A stretch of DNA of 34,111 bases from Desulfohalobiaceae bacterium (GTDB taxonomy: Bacteria; Desulfobacterota; Desulfovibrionia; Desulfovibrionales; Desulfothermaceae): contig JAIPEP010000011.1 in the NCBI GenBank assembly GCA_021737085.1, positions 1 through 34,111 on the forward strand. Direction: 5' to 3'. This document shows, in pieces, positions 8,101 through 16,299 of this stretch. Position numbers and translations under genes: made by a program. The stretch's first letter is position 1, and every line of letters begins with the position of its first letter. The notes beneath the pieces are model-generated. The model was not told the origin of the DNA. It made no database searches and worked only from the letters and a program-made list of their open reading frames with translations.

Positions 8101-9267
8101 CTAGTTTCCGTCCATGTTCTCCGCGATCAGCTCGGCGAATTCCTTGCAGCCCACTGTTTCCGCCCCCTGCATCAGACGGGCCAGGTCGTAGGTTACCCTG
8201 CCCTTCTGGATAGTGCGCTCCAGGGCGCGATAAATCTTGGCCGAGGCCTCGAACCAGCCCAGATGCTCCAGCATGAGAGCACCAGAAAGGATCAGGCTGG
8301 AGGGATTGGCGCTGTTCGTTCCGGCCCTTTTGGGGACCGAGCCGTGGGTGGCCTCGAACACGGCCAAATCATCCCCCACATTGGCCCCCGGTGCCAAGCC
8401 CAGGCCGCCGACCTGCGCGGCCAGGGCATCGGAGATGTAGTCCCCGTTGAGATTGGTCGTGGCCACGACGCTGTATTCCGAGGGCCTGGTAAGCACCTGC
8501 TGAAACATGTTGTCCGCAATACGGTCCTTGATCAGAATCCTGTCCTCGCCCTCCCCGCGGGCCTCATCCTCGCTGACGCAGGAGTCGCCGAACTCCTCCC
8601 TGGCCAGCTCGAAGCCCCAGGAACAAAAGGCCCCCTCGGTGAACTTCATTATGTTGCCCTTGTGCATCAGGGTCACGCTGGGGCGCTTCTGTTGCAGGGC
8701 GAACCGGATGGCCCTGCGCACCAGGCGCTTGCTCCCCTGCTCGGTGATGGGCTTGATCCCGATGGCGCTCTCCGGGTCCACATCCGTCTGGTAGCGCTCC
8801 CGCATGAACTCGATGAGCCCCTTGGCCTCCGGGCTGCCCGCCTCCCATTCTATGCCTGCGTAGACATCCTCCGTGTTCTCCCGAAACACGACGATGTCCA
8901 CGTCCTGGGGCCGTTTCACAGGAGTCTGGATACCCTTAAAGTATCGTACCGGCCGGATGCAGGCATAAAGGTCGAAGGTCTGCCGCAGGGTGACGTTCAG
9001 ACTGCGGAACCCGGAGCCCACAGGAGTGGTCAAGGGCCCTTTCAAGGCCACCTCCGCATCATCGCGCAGCGCGTTCAGGGTCTCCCGGGGCAGGTAGGAG
9101 CCAGTCGCGGAATAGGCCTTTTCCCCGGCCAATAGCTCCTGCCAGGTCAGCTCCTTTTCACCGGAATAGGCGGATCGAACCGCCTCGTCCAGAACGGGCC
9201 GCGCCGCAGCGGAGACCTCGGGCCCTATACCGTCCCCCTCGAGGTAATAGACCGTCCTAGATTCCAT
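8101..9267 (-). CDS. icd: NADP-type isocitrate dehydrogenase
   Basis: This encodes 388 residues from ATG 9267 with AAGGAGCG upstream. The enzyme oxidises and decarboxylates isocitrate to 2-oxoglutarate. Motifs include GDGIGPE (11-17), the substrate-binding RSLNVTLRQ (88-96) containing the serine that corresponds to the regulatory serine of the E. coli enzyme, CIRPVRYF, FRENTEDVYAGIEW, GIKPITEQGSKRLVRRA, MHKGNIMKFTEGAF, the metal-binding NLNGDYISDALAAQ, and the cofactor region FEATHGSVPKRAG. The SLNVxLRQ and YAGIEW signatures favour isocitrate over isopropylmalate dehydrogenase. It is modestly shorter than the E. coli enzyme. It is transcribed toward rarA, separated by repeat copy 2. Together with the Wood-Ljungdahl genes it suggests the cell makes 2-oxoglutarate for biosynthesis or runs an oxidative TCA branch. 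Confidence 0.93.
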   Translation of the reverse strand: MESRTVYYLEGDGIGPEVSAAARPVLDEAVRSAYSGEKELTWQELLAGEKAYSATGSYLPRETLNALRDDAEVALKGPLTTPVGSGFRSLNVTLRQTFDLYACIRPVRYFKGIQTPVKRPQDVDIVVFRENTEDVYAGIEWEAGSPEAKGLIEFMRERYQTDVDPESAIGIKPITEQGSKRLVRRAIRFALQQKRPSVTLMHKGNIMKFTEGAFCSWGFELAREEFGDSCVSEDEARGEGEDRILIKDRIADNMFQQVLTRPSEYSVVATTNLNGDYISDALAAQVGGLGLAPGANVGDDLAVFEATHGSVPKRAGTNSANPSSLILSGALMLEHLGWFEASAKIYRALERTIQKGRVTYDLARLMQGAETVGCKEFAELIAENMDGN

Positions 9268-9355
9268 ATTCGCTCCTTGCTGGGGTGATAATTGTTACCC
9301 TTATCCATTTCCTAGCACATGGCGTAATGTTACTGTCTTCCGGGATGTAAACGCC

Positions 9356-9384
9356 TTGCACAGTAAGAGCCCTGATTGTACAAT
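9356..9384 (+). promoter_or_regulatory. Putative sigma70-type promoter
   Basis: TTGCAC (9356-9361), 17-base spacer, TACAAT (9379-9384), about 80 bases before the start of the coiled-coil gene, in the intergenic region divergent from icd. The -35 is weak. It was found by eye only. Confidence 0.35.
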
Positions 9385-9462
9385 GCCCTCCCAAGATTCA
9401 AATAGAATGAGGGCAGCCGTCCAGGGAAAAAACAGCAACCCTTACTTCTACGGAGCATAGGC

Positions 9463-9843
9463 ATGAGAATTGATACAAGTCGCGAACAAGCGGCAGAGGC
9501 ATTGCGCGCAAAGGCAAAAATTATACGCGATCTGGAGGCGGAAGCCAAGAGGAAGCTACAAGAGGAACAGGATCAGGAGGCCTACAACCGGCTGCTCCGG
9601 GAAAAGGCCCGGACCATCCACTCCCTGCTGTATGAGGTCCAGGAGGCTCTGGAGGGCCTCCCGGAGGAAGAACAGGACCAGTTGGAGTCAGCCCTGGAAA
9701 ACATGGGCATACGCGCCAGCCAGGCCCTGGAGGTGGACAGCCCCTTCTTCATGTCTATGCTGCTCTATCCGGATGACTACACCGAGGGAGAGGAAAACGA
9801 GCTGGAAAAGCTAATATCCAATTTCCATCCGGGAGACAGCTAA
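9463..9843 (+). CDS. Small coiled-coil protein, unknown function
   Basis: This encodes 126 residues from ATG 9463, with GGAG about eight bases upstream. Residues 1-65 are highly charged and helical (KAKIIRDLEAEAKRKLQEEQDQEA), a likely coiled coil, followed by an acidic helical stretch and a short hydrophobic patch (FFMSMLLYPDDY). There is no signal peptide, membrane helix or cysteine. I do not recognise the family. It faces the acs operon and shares the intergenic terminator region with it. Codon use fits the surroundings, and its own promoter-like sequence supports it as a real gene. Confidence 0.7.
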   Translation: MRIDTSREQAAEALRAKAKIIRDLEAEAKRKLQEEQDQEAYNRLLREKARTIHSLLYEVQEALEGLPEEEQDQLESALENMGIRASQALEVDSPFFMSMLLYPDDYTEGEENELEKLISNFHPGDS

Positions 9844-9922
9844 CTTCCGGCCGGGAGCTAGCTGATCACTTGATCCAGCAAACAAGGCCCTGGAAACGTG
9901 AGCTCGCACCCCAGAAGTACAT

Positions 9923-9996
9923 AAAAAAGCCCCTTTCTTGTGCGGGCGGTTCCATGAAAACCGCCCGCAATACGCTCAAAAGCATAGAAAGGGGCT
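9923..9996 (-). terminator. Nested double-stem terminator closing the acs operon
   Basis: The outer stem AGCCCCTTTCT (9928-9938) pairs with AGAAAGGGGCT (9986-9996), and an inner stem TGCGGGCGGTT (9941-9951) pairs with AACCGCCCGCA (9959-9969) with a 7-base loop. On the minus strand the outer stem is followed directly by a run of six T (A-run at 9923-9928 on the plus strand). It sits 12 bases beyond the acsE stop, so it is an intrinsic terminator for the minus-strand operon. The plus-strand side lacks a T-run. Confidence 0.85.
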
Positions 9997-10008
9997 AGGG
10001 ACAGGGCT

Positions 10009-10893
10009 CTACAGTTCCAGCCAGGAATCGGAATACAGGGCGAAGCCCATCAGGACCCTGGCAGTTTTGACATAGTCCACCATCTCCTGGGAGATGCTGT
10101 TCAGGTCGGGCTGATTCCCGTCCATGACAGCGTGGATCGTCTCCTCGATATCCGAACGCTTGTCCTTGGCAATCTGGGTCATCTTCTCGTCCTTGGGATC
10201 GGTGATTATTGAGGCCATCCCGGACCGTTTGAGCATGACCGCATAGGTCTGGTTCATAATGGGCCGCAGGTGATCGGGAATCCCGTTGGAGATGTTGGAC
10301 AGCCCACAGGTGCTCTTGGCACCCGGAGCTATATCCTGGAGCATGTCGTAAAAGGCAAGGAGTGTGGGGGCGTGCTCCTGCTGAACGTTGACCGGGGGGA
10401 CCACGCCGTCGACCCAGATCTTCTCGTTAGGGATGCCCTGATCGTTGGCTGCCTGGAGCAGCTCCACGCAGAGGGCGGCCCGCTCGTTCTCGTCCCGGGG
10501 CAGACCCTCCGGGCCCCACATCAGGGCCACAAAATCCGCATTATACTTGGCCGCGACAGGGAGCATCTTTTCGTAGTTCTCCGCCCGGCACATGATGGAG
10601 TTTATGATGGGTGTCCGCTTACAGACCTTGAGGCCCTCCTCGATAGCCGTTGTATTGGAGGTGTCCAAGAGAAGGGGCAGATCCACCACTTCCTGGACCG
10701 TCTCCACCACCCAGGGCATGAGCTCGTGACCCGTCTTCTTCGCCGGCCCCAGGTTGATGTCGATATAATCCATCCCCATTTCCTGTTGATATTTCGCCTC
10801 CTCCTTGATCGGCTCCGGATCCCATTCCTTGAAGGCCTTGCCGATTTTGGTCCCCATCACGTTCAGGCTCTCGCCAAAACATAACATTACCAT
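10009..10893 (-). CDS. acsE: Methyltetrahydrofolate:corrinoid iron-sulfur protein methyltransferase AcsE
   Basis: This encodes 294 residues from ATG 10893 (AAAGGACG upstream). AcsE transfers the methyl group of methyl-THF to the cobalt of the corrinoid iron-sulfur protein in the Wood-Ljungdahl pathway. The whole protein is a pterin-binding TIM barrel: GESLNVMGTKIGKAF (7-21), the substrate-binding DYIDINLGPA (42-51), LLLDTSN, PIINSIM, ALMWGPEGLP, WVDGVVPP, and the STCGLSNISNG stretch containing the Asn used for pterin N5 activation. It is the last gene of the operon, 55 bp after acsC, and directly before the terminator. Length is typical (about 260-300). An alternative identity as a MetH-type pterin domain is unlikely given the neighbours. 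Confidence 0.95.
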   Translation of the reverse strand: MVMLCFGESLNVMGTKIGKAFKEWDPEPIKEEAKYQQEMGMDYIDINLGPAKKTGHELMPWVVETVQEVVDLPLLLDTSNTTAIEEGLKVCKRTPIINSIMCRAENYEKMLPVAAKYNADFVALMWGPEGLPRDENERAALCVELLQAANDQGIPNEKIWVDGVVPPVNVQQEHAPTLLAFYDMLQDIAPGAKSTCGLSNISNGIPDHLRPIMNQTYAVMLKRSGMASIITDPKDEKMTQIAKDKRSDIEETIHAVMDGNQPDLNSISQEMVDYVKTARVLMGFALYSDSWLEL

Positions 10894-10948
10894 ATTACAC
10901 GTCCTTTTGTTTGATATAATTCGCTCTCTATGCGGGAGCCCTTCACCT

Positions 10949-12298
10949 TCAGGCGCTCACCTTGGACTTCAAAAAGGCAGGGATATGGGCTGCCTCCCTG
11001 GGCCCGACAGTCACCGTCCAATCCGGGATCTCGTCCTCCATCTCCCCGACGATGGCCGCGGCGTAACCAGGAATAATCAGCTCCTTATTGCTGACCTTAT
11101 CCGCTATGCCGCTCTTCTTAACAAAAGCCCCCACATCGTCTCCGGCGAAATTGCCCGCGGCCCAGGCGGTAAGCACCGAAAGACCCTCCGAGTCCTTGAC
11201 CAAAAGCCAGGAAGGCACTTTACTCGACTCGATCTCCCCGGCAACAATGAAGTAGGTCAGGGCGAAGTTCGTGGTTACGAGCACAGGGGAGTTCTCATCA
11301 GGCTTGCCGATCTCGAAGATGCCCTGCTGGACCGTCATCGGCCGCTGCGGATCGGTGTAGATGTTCAACCGCTCCAGCAGGAGAGAAAAGAGGTTTTCCG
11401 AGATGAAGTCGGATAGGACCATGATGCCCCCGTACTTGGCAATGAACATGGAGGCGATCACCGTCTCCATGTCCAGATTGGAGGCCATTTCGCAGGGGAA
11501 GGTAATGGTGGGAAAGCCCACGGAACGATTCTTGGCCCGGAGAGCGGCCCTTCTGATGCCCACCGTATCCTGAAAGCTCTTCTGCATGTCACGGGAGCCG
11601 GGATCGAGCACCAGATCCTTGAGCCCCTTCTCCATGAGCTTGTCCGTCAGCTCCGGAAGCTCCTCCACGGAATCCGCCTTGACCGCCAGGGGAAGGCTGT
11701 TGTCCAGGGCGAGCTGCCCGAAGTCATCCACATTGTCCTTGGTCGCGGCGTAGATCAGGGGGCGCTTGAAGCCGCAGGCCTCGATGCCCGCCTGCATGAC
11801 CTCCTTGTCCTGGCTCATGAGAACCAGGTTGAACTCCGTATTCTCCGCTACGTATTTGGCCTTTGCCGCGAAAGCCTCCTTGTCCCCGTTGGCGTCCTTC
11901 AAAGCCACCAGCTCCGGCCGGAGGATGTATCCCACCCGCTCGAACTGGAAGGCGTTCCAGACAGTCAACTTGTTCTTCATTTCCTCCTCCGGCATATCGG
12001 AGGAGATCACTCCGGCTATAGGAGGCTGATTGAAGAAGGTCTTCTCGTGTCGATACTCCACCGTCTCCCCTCCTACGGTCACCGCTCGCACGCCTTTGCC
12101 GATCTTGACCGCACGGATGGGAGGGGCCGAGGCCTCGGCCAGCTTCTCCCTGGCCTCATCAGAGACATAGGGGCACTGATCTAGCTCCGCCTTGCCTGCA
12201 GCCAGATTCATAGCGAAAGCAAGGCAGGTGGCCGCCCCGCACTCCTTACAGTTGGTCTGAGGAAGCATCTTGAATATCTGAATCCCTGTCAAACCCAT
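10949..12298 (-). CDS. acsC: Corrinoid iron-sulfur protein large subunit AcsC (CdhE-like)
   Basis: This encodes 449 residues from ATG 12298, preceded by AAAGGAG. It is the larger subunit of the corrinoid iron-sulfur protein that carries the methyl group to acetyl-CoA synthase. The N-terminus holds the [4Fe-4S] motif with C17, C20, C25 and C42 (QTNCKECGAATCLAFA then QCPYVS). The middle is a TIM-barrel region (DLVLDPGSRDM, GFPTITFP, FIAKYGGIMVLS) and the C-terminus about 130 residues is the cobalamin-binding Rossmann-like part (VLVTTNFALTYFIVAGEIE, GYAAAIVGEMED). Length matches the usual 440-450. It follows acsD after a 166-bp gap with hairpins. Confidence 0.95.
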   Translation of the reverse strand: MGLTGIQIFKMLPQTNCKECGAATCLAFAMNLAAGKAELDQCPYVSDEAREKLAEASAPPIRAVKIGKGVRAVTVGGETVEYRHEKTFFNQPPIAGVISSDMPEEEMKNKLTVWNAFQFERVGYILRPELVALKDANGDKEAFAAKAKYVAENTEFNLVLMSQDKEVMQAGIEACGFKRPLIYAATKDNVDDFGQLALDNSLPLAVKADSVEELPELTDKLMEKGLKDLVLDPGSRDMQKSFQDTVGIRRAALRAKNRSVGFPTITFPCEMASNLDMETVIASMFIAKYGGIMVLSDFISENLFSLLLERLNIYTDPQRPMTVQQGIFEIGKPDENSPVLVTTNFALTYFIVAGEIESSKVPSWLLVKDSEGLSVLTAWAAGNFAGDDVGAFVKKSGIADKVSNKELIIPGYAAAIVGEMEDEIPDWTVTVGPREAAHIPAFLKSKVSA

Positions 12299-12370
12299 AG
12301 AGCACTCCTTTGCGTCTTGGGCGAGCAGTGCGGCGATGTCCGCGGTAGCATTGTCTCCAGATCCGCAAAG

Positions 12371-12426
12371 AAGCGGGATCCGCCTCTCGCGGCGGACAAA
12401 CCGGGAAACGCCGTGCCAGCCCGCTT
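12371..12426 (-). other. Nested hairpin between acsD and acsC
   Basis: TCCGCC (12379-12384) and GGCGGA (12391-12396) form an inner stem with a 6-base loop, and AAGCGGG (12371-12377) with CCCGCTT (12420-12426) can form an outer stem. There is no T-run on the minus strand, so it is not an ordinary terminator. It may adjust the acsC to acsD message ratio or stability; that is inference. Confidence 0.5.
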
Positions 12427-12464
12427 AGCTGATCATTATAGGAAAAGCATGCGCCCACTGCCGA

Positions 12465-14084
12465 TCAGGCAGCCTGGCTGTGGATCTGCCGGAGTACGCG
12501 GAGAATCCTTTCCGGGCCCTCCTCTTCAGGCTTCTCCGGAAAAGAGGGGGCTTCTTGCCCGGCCTGACCCTTCCTGGCCTTCTTGACCTTCTCCCGTATC
12601 TCTTTCTCGTCTTTCTCCAGCTGGGCCTTCAGCTTCTCTTTTTCCTTCTCCCTGGCCTCGGCTTCCTGCCTGGCCTTTTCCTCGGCAGCCTTCTTCGCTT
12701 TTTCCTCCTTCTGCTCGGCGCTCTCCTCCGCGGCCTCGGCCTTGGCCTTGCTCTCCGTCTCGCGCCGGAGCTTCTCCTCCATTTCCTTGCGGAGCTTATC
12801 CTCTATCTCCGCCCGGAGCTTGCTCTCGTCCACAGAGGGCTGGGCCGCCTCCTGGGCAGGCTCGGCCTTGGCCTCCTCTTTAGGCGGCTCTTCCTTGGGA
12901 GCCTCTGCCTTGGCTTCTTCCTTGGGGGCCTCCTCCTTGGGAGCTTTTTCCTTGGCCTCTTCTTTGGGGGCTTCCTCCTTCTTGGTCTCCTCTTTGGGAG
13001 CCTCCTCCTTCTTGGCCTCGGCCTTGGGGGCCTCTTTGGCCTCCTCGATGGTCAGATCGGGCTCCGGAGACATGGAAACGTAGTCGATCTCGGGCTGGGA
13101 GAGATTCTTCTGAATGGGCGCCACATCCTGGGCGGTGCCGCCCTCCAGAAGAAGCTCGATGTACTGCCGCACCAGACGGACTGTTTCCGGATGACGCAGG
13201 ATCAAGATGTTGGAGCCGGCCATAAGGTAGGTGGTGGCCGCAATGGTCTCCATCATGATCGCCCTGCGCTCGGGATCGCCGATGCGGGGATCCTCCTCCA
13301 CCGGCTGCTTGGCCTCCTTGCACTTCCATACGTCGAAGGCAATGTAGTTGATAAGGGGAAGCTGCAACTTGTCATCGCCAAAGGTCATGGCGGCCAGCTT
13401 GATCCGCTCCATGACCGAATAGCTGTATTCCAGCCCGTAGCCCAGACCCCCGGTAGTGGGATCGACAACGATCTTGTTCAGGGGCAGGCCCAGGTTCTCC
13501 AGCAGGATATTGATCTGCTTGGCCAGGTTAATATCGATGGGGGAGGAGGCCACCGCGGTATGGCCGTAGCCCATGACCGCAGCGCCGATGCTCTTGTGGG
13601 TCACGTCCTCGATGGGGCCAATGATGAGATTCTCTCCGGAGCAATCCTCTGCCACCTTCTTCAGGACCACGGAATCCTTGTCCGGATTCGCCGTGCCCCA
13701 AACGATCAAGGGCACATCGATGGCCTCGTTGACCTTCTTCACCTTGGCCACCGCGTCCTCGGCGCTGACGTCGTGCTCGTTGGGATCTGTGCTCCGCAGA
13801 TGGAGACAGATGAGGTCCGCCCCGTAGTCCTGGACGCATTTCTTGGCCCAGGCCGCCGGATCGCCGATAACGTCTTTGAAGGGCTCGCGCGCAGCAGCGG
13901 GCCACTCCTCGGGATCCATATCCCAGATTTCCATGGCGATCTTGGGCCTATTGGTCACCTCTCCCTCGAACTGATAAAAGGGCAGGCAGGTCTCCCCGCC
14001 GACCTTGACGGTGTTATCCCCCTTGCCCAGCTCGATTTCCTTTATAGGCCCGGTATACTTCTCCTTGATCATCTCGAAACTCAT
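12465..14084 (-). CDS. acsD: Corrinoid iron-sulfur protein small subunit AcsD (CdhD-like) with charged C-terminal extension
   Basis: This encodes 539 residues from ATG 14084, chosen because AAGGAG lies five bases upstream; a GTG at 14090 is less favourable. Residues 1-340 are the conserved TIM-barrel CdhD core: AMEIWDMDPEEWP, ICLHLRSTDP, NLIIGPIEDVTHKSIGAAVMGYGH, DPTTGGLGYGLEYSYS, ETIAATTYLMAGSNILILRHPE. With AcsC it forms the corrinoid-carrying methyl shuttle. The usual bacterial small subunit is about 310-320 residues. Here residues 341-539 are added: first Pro/Lys/Glu repeats of the type APKEEA (about 352-408), then a Glu/Lys/Arg/Ala-rich probable coiled coil (about 418-505), then a short KPEEEGPERILRVLRQIH tail. 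The start overlaps the stop of a 21-codon leader ORF (ATGA). Confidence 0.95.
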   Translation of the reverse strand: MSFEMIKEKYTGPIKEIELGKGDNTVKVGGETCLPFYQFEGEVTNRPKIAMEIWDMDPEEWPAAAREPFKDVIGDPAAWAKKCVQDYGADLICLHLRSTDPNEHDVSAEDAVAKVKKVNEAIDVPLIVWGTANPDKDSVVLKKVAEDCSGENLIIGPIEDVTHKSIGAAVMGYGHTAVASSPIDINLAKQINILLENLGLPLNKIVVDPTTGGLGYGLEYSYSVMERIKLAAMTFGDDKLQLPLINYIAFDVWKCKEAKQPVEEDPRIGDPERRAIMMETIAATTYLMAGSNILILRHPETVRLVRQYIELLLEGGTAQDVAPIQKNLSQPEIDYVSMSPEPDLTIEEAKEAPKAEAKKEEAPKEETKKEEAPKEEAKEKAPKEEAPKEEAKAEAPKEEPPKEEAKAEPAQEAAQPSVDESKLRAEIEDKLRKEMEEKLRRETESKAKAEAAEESAEQKEEKAKKAAEEKARQEAEAREKEKEKLKAQLEKDEKEIREKVKKARKGQAGQEAPSFPEKPEEEGPERILRVLRQIHSQAA

Positions 14085-14146
14085 AAGCACTCCTTATTCT
14101 TGATGCATTGACATCCCACTCCCACCGTAGCCGTACCTATTCCCAT
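14081..14146 (-). CDS. 21-codon small ORF overlapping the acsD start
   Basis: ATG at 14146 is preceded, nine bases upstream, by a full AAGGAGG ribosome site. It encodes MGIGTATVGVGCQCIKNKEC plus a final Leu and stops in a TGA that overlaps the acsD ATG (ATGA). Codons 12, 14 and 20 are cysteines. The strong ribosome site and exact overlap make translation plausible, either as a coupling leader for acsD or as a small cysteine-containing peptide. I know of no named family. It is too short for statistical support, so confidence is moderate at best. Confidence 0.45.
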   Translation of the reverse strand: MGIGTATVGVGCQCIKNKECL

Positions 14147-14160
14147 GTATGATCTCCTCC

Positions 14161-14180
14161 TTACGGGAAGCTATCCGTAA
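14161..14180 (-). promoter_or_regulatory. 20-base palindromic site upstream of the leader ORF
   Basis: TTACGG (14161-14166) and CCGTAA (14175-14180) form an inverted repeat around GAAGCTAT, directly overlapping the beginning of the ribosome site of the 21-codon ORF on the minus strand. It could be an operator or an RNA hairpin sequestering the ribosome site. Confidence 0.3.
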
Positions 14181-14222
14181 AAGCATCATCCCGGACAATC
14201 CAGGGAACATTCAGTTTACGCT

Positions 14223-14251
14223 CCTGTAGCTGTACAGGCCAGATTTGTCAA
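14223..14251 (-). promoter_or_regulatory. Possible internal promoter and palindrome upstream of acsD
   Basis: On the minus strand, a consensus TTGACA (plus strand 14246-14251) is followed after 17 bases by TACAGG (14223-14228), a poor -10. The -10 lies inside a 16-base palindrome CCTGTA-GCTG-TACAGG (14223-14238), which could be an operator. It would allow acsD-acsC-acsE to be transcribed apart from the activator genes. Weak evidence. Confidence 0.3.
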
Positions 14252-14291
14252 TGGAGCCGAAGCAATACAGGGCACTGCTCCCGGATTTGCC

Positions 14292-16247
14292 TCAGGTTCC
14301 GGAAAGGATTTTTTTCCGCTCGTTCAGCCGGGACTGGACCCTGGGGAACTTGTCCAGATCGGTGTGGGGCAAAAAGAGCGAGGCCATGTATTTGTCCATA
14401 TAGGAAGTGGTCTCGGAGAGCTCGAAATTGGTCATCTTCTTGGTCACTTCCACCACGTTTTGCCGGATGTGGTTGTTCAGCGAGCTCATCTTGGCCCCCA
14501 TGAGGGATCCATTGCCCACGAAGCTAATCCGCTCCGGGTCCATCTCCGGCAGCAGACCGATGGTCAGGGCCTTCTCCAGATCTATGTAACTGCCGAATCC
14601 ACCCGCGAGCAGGACGCGGTCCAATTCGGACAAGGTAAGCCCGATCTCGTCCAAAAGAGTCATGCACCCGCTATAGATAGCCCCCTTGGCCCGGATGAGG
14701 TTGTCGATATCCGGTTCCTGGAGCACAATATCCCTGTCCACGCCCGACTCTTCCGCCCAGACCAGAACGTACTCCCAGATGCCCTCCTCAGCCTCTCTGA
14801 TCCGCGGAGTGTCCAGCTCCCGGTTGAACTTGCCCTGATTGTCGAGCACACCTGTTTCGAAAAGGCTGGCCACCATGGTGATCAGGCCGGATCCGCAGAT
14901 GCCCACCGGCTTCGCCTCGCCGATGGTCAGGACCATGGGTTCAAAGGTGAAGGGATCGATGGAAAAGTCCTCGATCGCTCCCTTCTTGGCACGCATGCCC
15001 AGCTTCATGCCCCCGCCCTCGAAGGCGGGGCCCGCGGAGCAGGCGGCGCAAACCATCCAGTCCTTGTTCCCGATAACCACCTCTGCGTTGGTCCCGATAT
15101 CCACATACAGGGTCACCTCCTCGCTCTGATACATGAGCGAGCCCATGATGCCGGCGACGATATCACCGCCCACATAGCTGGAGATGGAGGGAAAGACCAG
15201 GGCCAGGGCGTGCTCCTCGAGATCGATACCGATATTCCGCGCTTTAATCGGGGGAAAAAGGGTGCAGGTCGGCACATAAGGAGAGCGGCGGATGTAGCGC
15301 GGATTGAGCTTGAGAAGGAGCTGGGTCATTGTAGTGTTGCCGGCTATAGTGATGGTGGAGACCTCGTCCTTGTCCACACCGGCTTCGTTGAGGATCTTCG
15401 CCAGAATCCGGTTTATTGTCTCCAGCACGGCCTGACACAGCTCCTGCAGGCCGTCGCCCTTCTCCGCATACACGATGCGATTGATGATGTCCTCCCCATA
15501 GGTCATCTGCTGATTGAAGTCCCCGTATTCGGCAAGTACCTCCCCGCTGTTAAGGTCCAGCACCTGCCCGAAGACAGTGGTGGTTCCCACGTCCAGGGCC
15601 AGGGCGAAGTTGCGGTCGGTTGTGTCCCCGGGTTGGACGTTGAGAATAGTGTTCTTGCCGCTCTCTTCATGCACCGGCCGGCCCAGGGTGGCAGTAGTCT
15701 GGAAATCCTGCTCCCGGATAACGTCGGTTATCTTGCGGATAACGCTGAAATCCACTTCCAGATTGTGCTCCTCGTGATGAAATTTCAGATTGTCCACCAC
15801 CCGGGTCACGTCGGAGCAGTTGTCCTGGCTGCTGGGAGGGGGAAGCTGAAGGTTCTTCTTCTCGATGGGGGGCAGGAAAAAGCCATGAACCTTGAAGTCC
15901 TCCAGAGAGACCTGCCTGATCGCCGCAGTCTTGCGCGGAGTGGCCTGGAGATTGAGCACGCTGGGATCCAGCTCGGACTCCACAGGGACCTGAACACTGA
16001 GATCCTGGGTTACCCGGGAGAGGCAGGCCAGGCGGTATCCCGCCTCCCTGTCCTGCTGGGACAGCTTCTCGCTGACCCCGTTCTCCACCTCCCCCTCCTG
16101 GAGCAGGACCCGGCACTTGCCGCAGACCCCGTTGCCTCCGCAGGAGGCGTTGATATGCACGCCGGCATCCAGTGCAGCCCGTAGCAACAGGGTGCCCTCT
16201 GGAACCTCCGCCTCACGCCCGTGCGGATAAAATTTGACCCGGGGCAT
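14292..16247 (-). CDS. acsV: Reductive activator of the corrinoid iron-sulfur protein (RACo), AcsV type
   Basis: This encodes 651 residues from ATG 16247; an ATG two codons earlier lies too close to the AAGGAG ribosome site. RACo uses ATP to drive reduction of inactive Co(II) corrinoid back to Co(I). Residues 1-95 form a plant-type [2Fe-2S] domain with C36, C42, C45 and C75 (ASCGGNGVCGKC, LACLSR). A linker/middle domain follows (about 95-210). The C-terminal DUF4445 ASKHA ATPase domain starts with ALDVGTTT and includes TIAGNTTMTQLLL, FPSISSYVGGDIVAGIM, LYVDIGTNAEVVIG, CSAGPAFEGGGM, GICGSGLI and LLAGGFGSYIDLEKALTIGLLP. Length matches characterised RACo proteins (about 630-650). It is followed downstream by the acsD leader and preceded by a truncated paralogue. 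Confidence 0.93.
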   Translation of the reverse strand: MPRVKFYPHGREAEVPEGTLLLRAALDAGVHINASCGGNGVCGKCRVLLQEGEVENGVSEKLSQQDREAGYRLACLSRVTQDLSVQVPVESELDPSVLNLQATPRKTAAIRQVSLEDFKVHGFFLPPIEKKNLQLPPPSSQDNCSDVTRVVDNLKFHHEEHNLEVDFSVIRKITDVIREQDFQTTATLGRPVHEESGKNTILNVQPGDTTDRNFALALDVGTTTVFGQVLDLNSGEVLAEYGDFNQQMTYGEDIINRIVYAEKGDGLQELCQAVLETINRILAKILNEAGVDKDEVSTITIAGNTTMTQLLLKLNPRYIRRSPYVPTCTLFPPIKARNIGIDLEEHALALVFPSISSYVGGDIVAGIMGSLMYQSEEVTLYVDIGTNAEVVIGNKDWMVCAACSAGPAFEGGGMKLGMRAKKGAIEDFSIDPFTFEPMVLTIGEAKPVGICGSGLITMVASLFETGVLDNQGKFNRELDTPRIREAEEGIWEYVLVWAEESGVDRDIVLQEPDIDNLIRAKGAIYSGCMTLLDEIGLTLSELDRVLLAGGFGSYIDLEKALTIGLLPEMDPERISFVGNGSLMGAKMSSLNNHIRQNVVEVTKKMTNFELSETTSYMDKYMASLFLPHTDLDKFPRVQSRLNERKKILSGT

Positions 16248-16299
16248 AAGCATCTCTCCTTTTTGTCTGTTCCCACCGCTAACCGGATCGGGACTTTAT

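Noticed and set aside
12480-14111. Long plus-strand open frame opposite acsD
   Set aside because: It is a by-product of the GC-biased codon usage and Lys/Glu repeats of acsD; the translation is Leu/Gly low complexity.
14364-16184. 606-codon plus-strand frame opposite acsV
   Set aside because: It mirrors the conserved RACo coding sequence in full, has no ribosome site and no domain motif.
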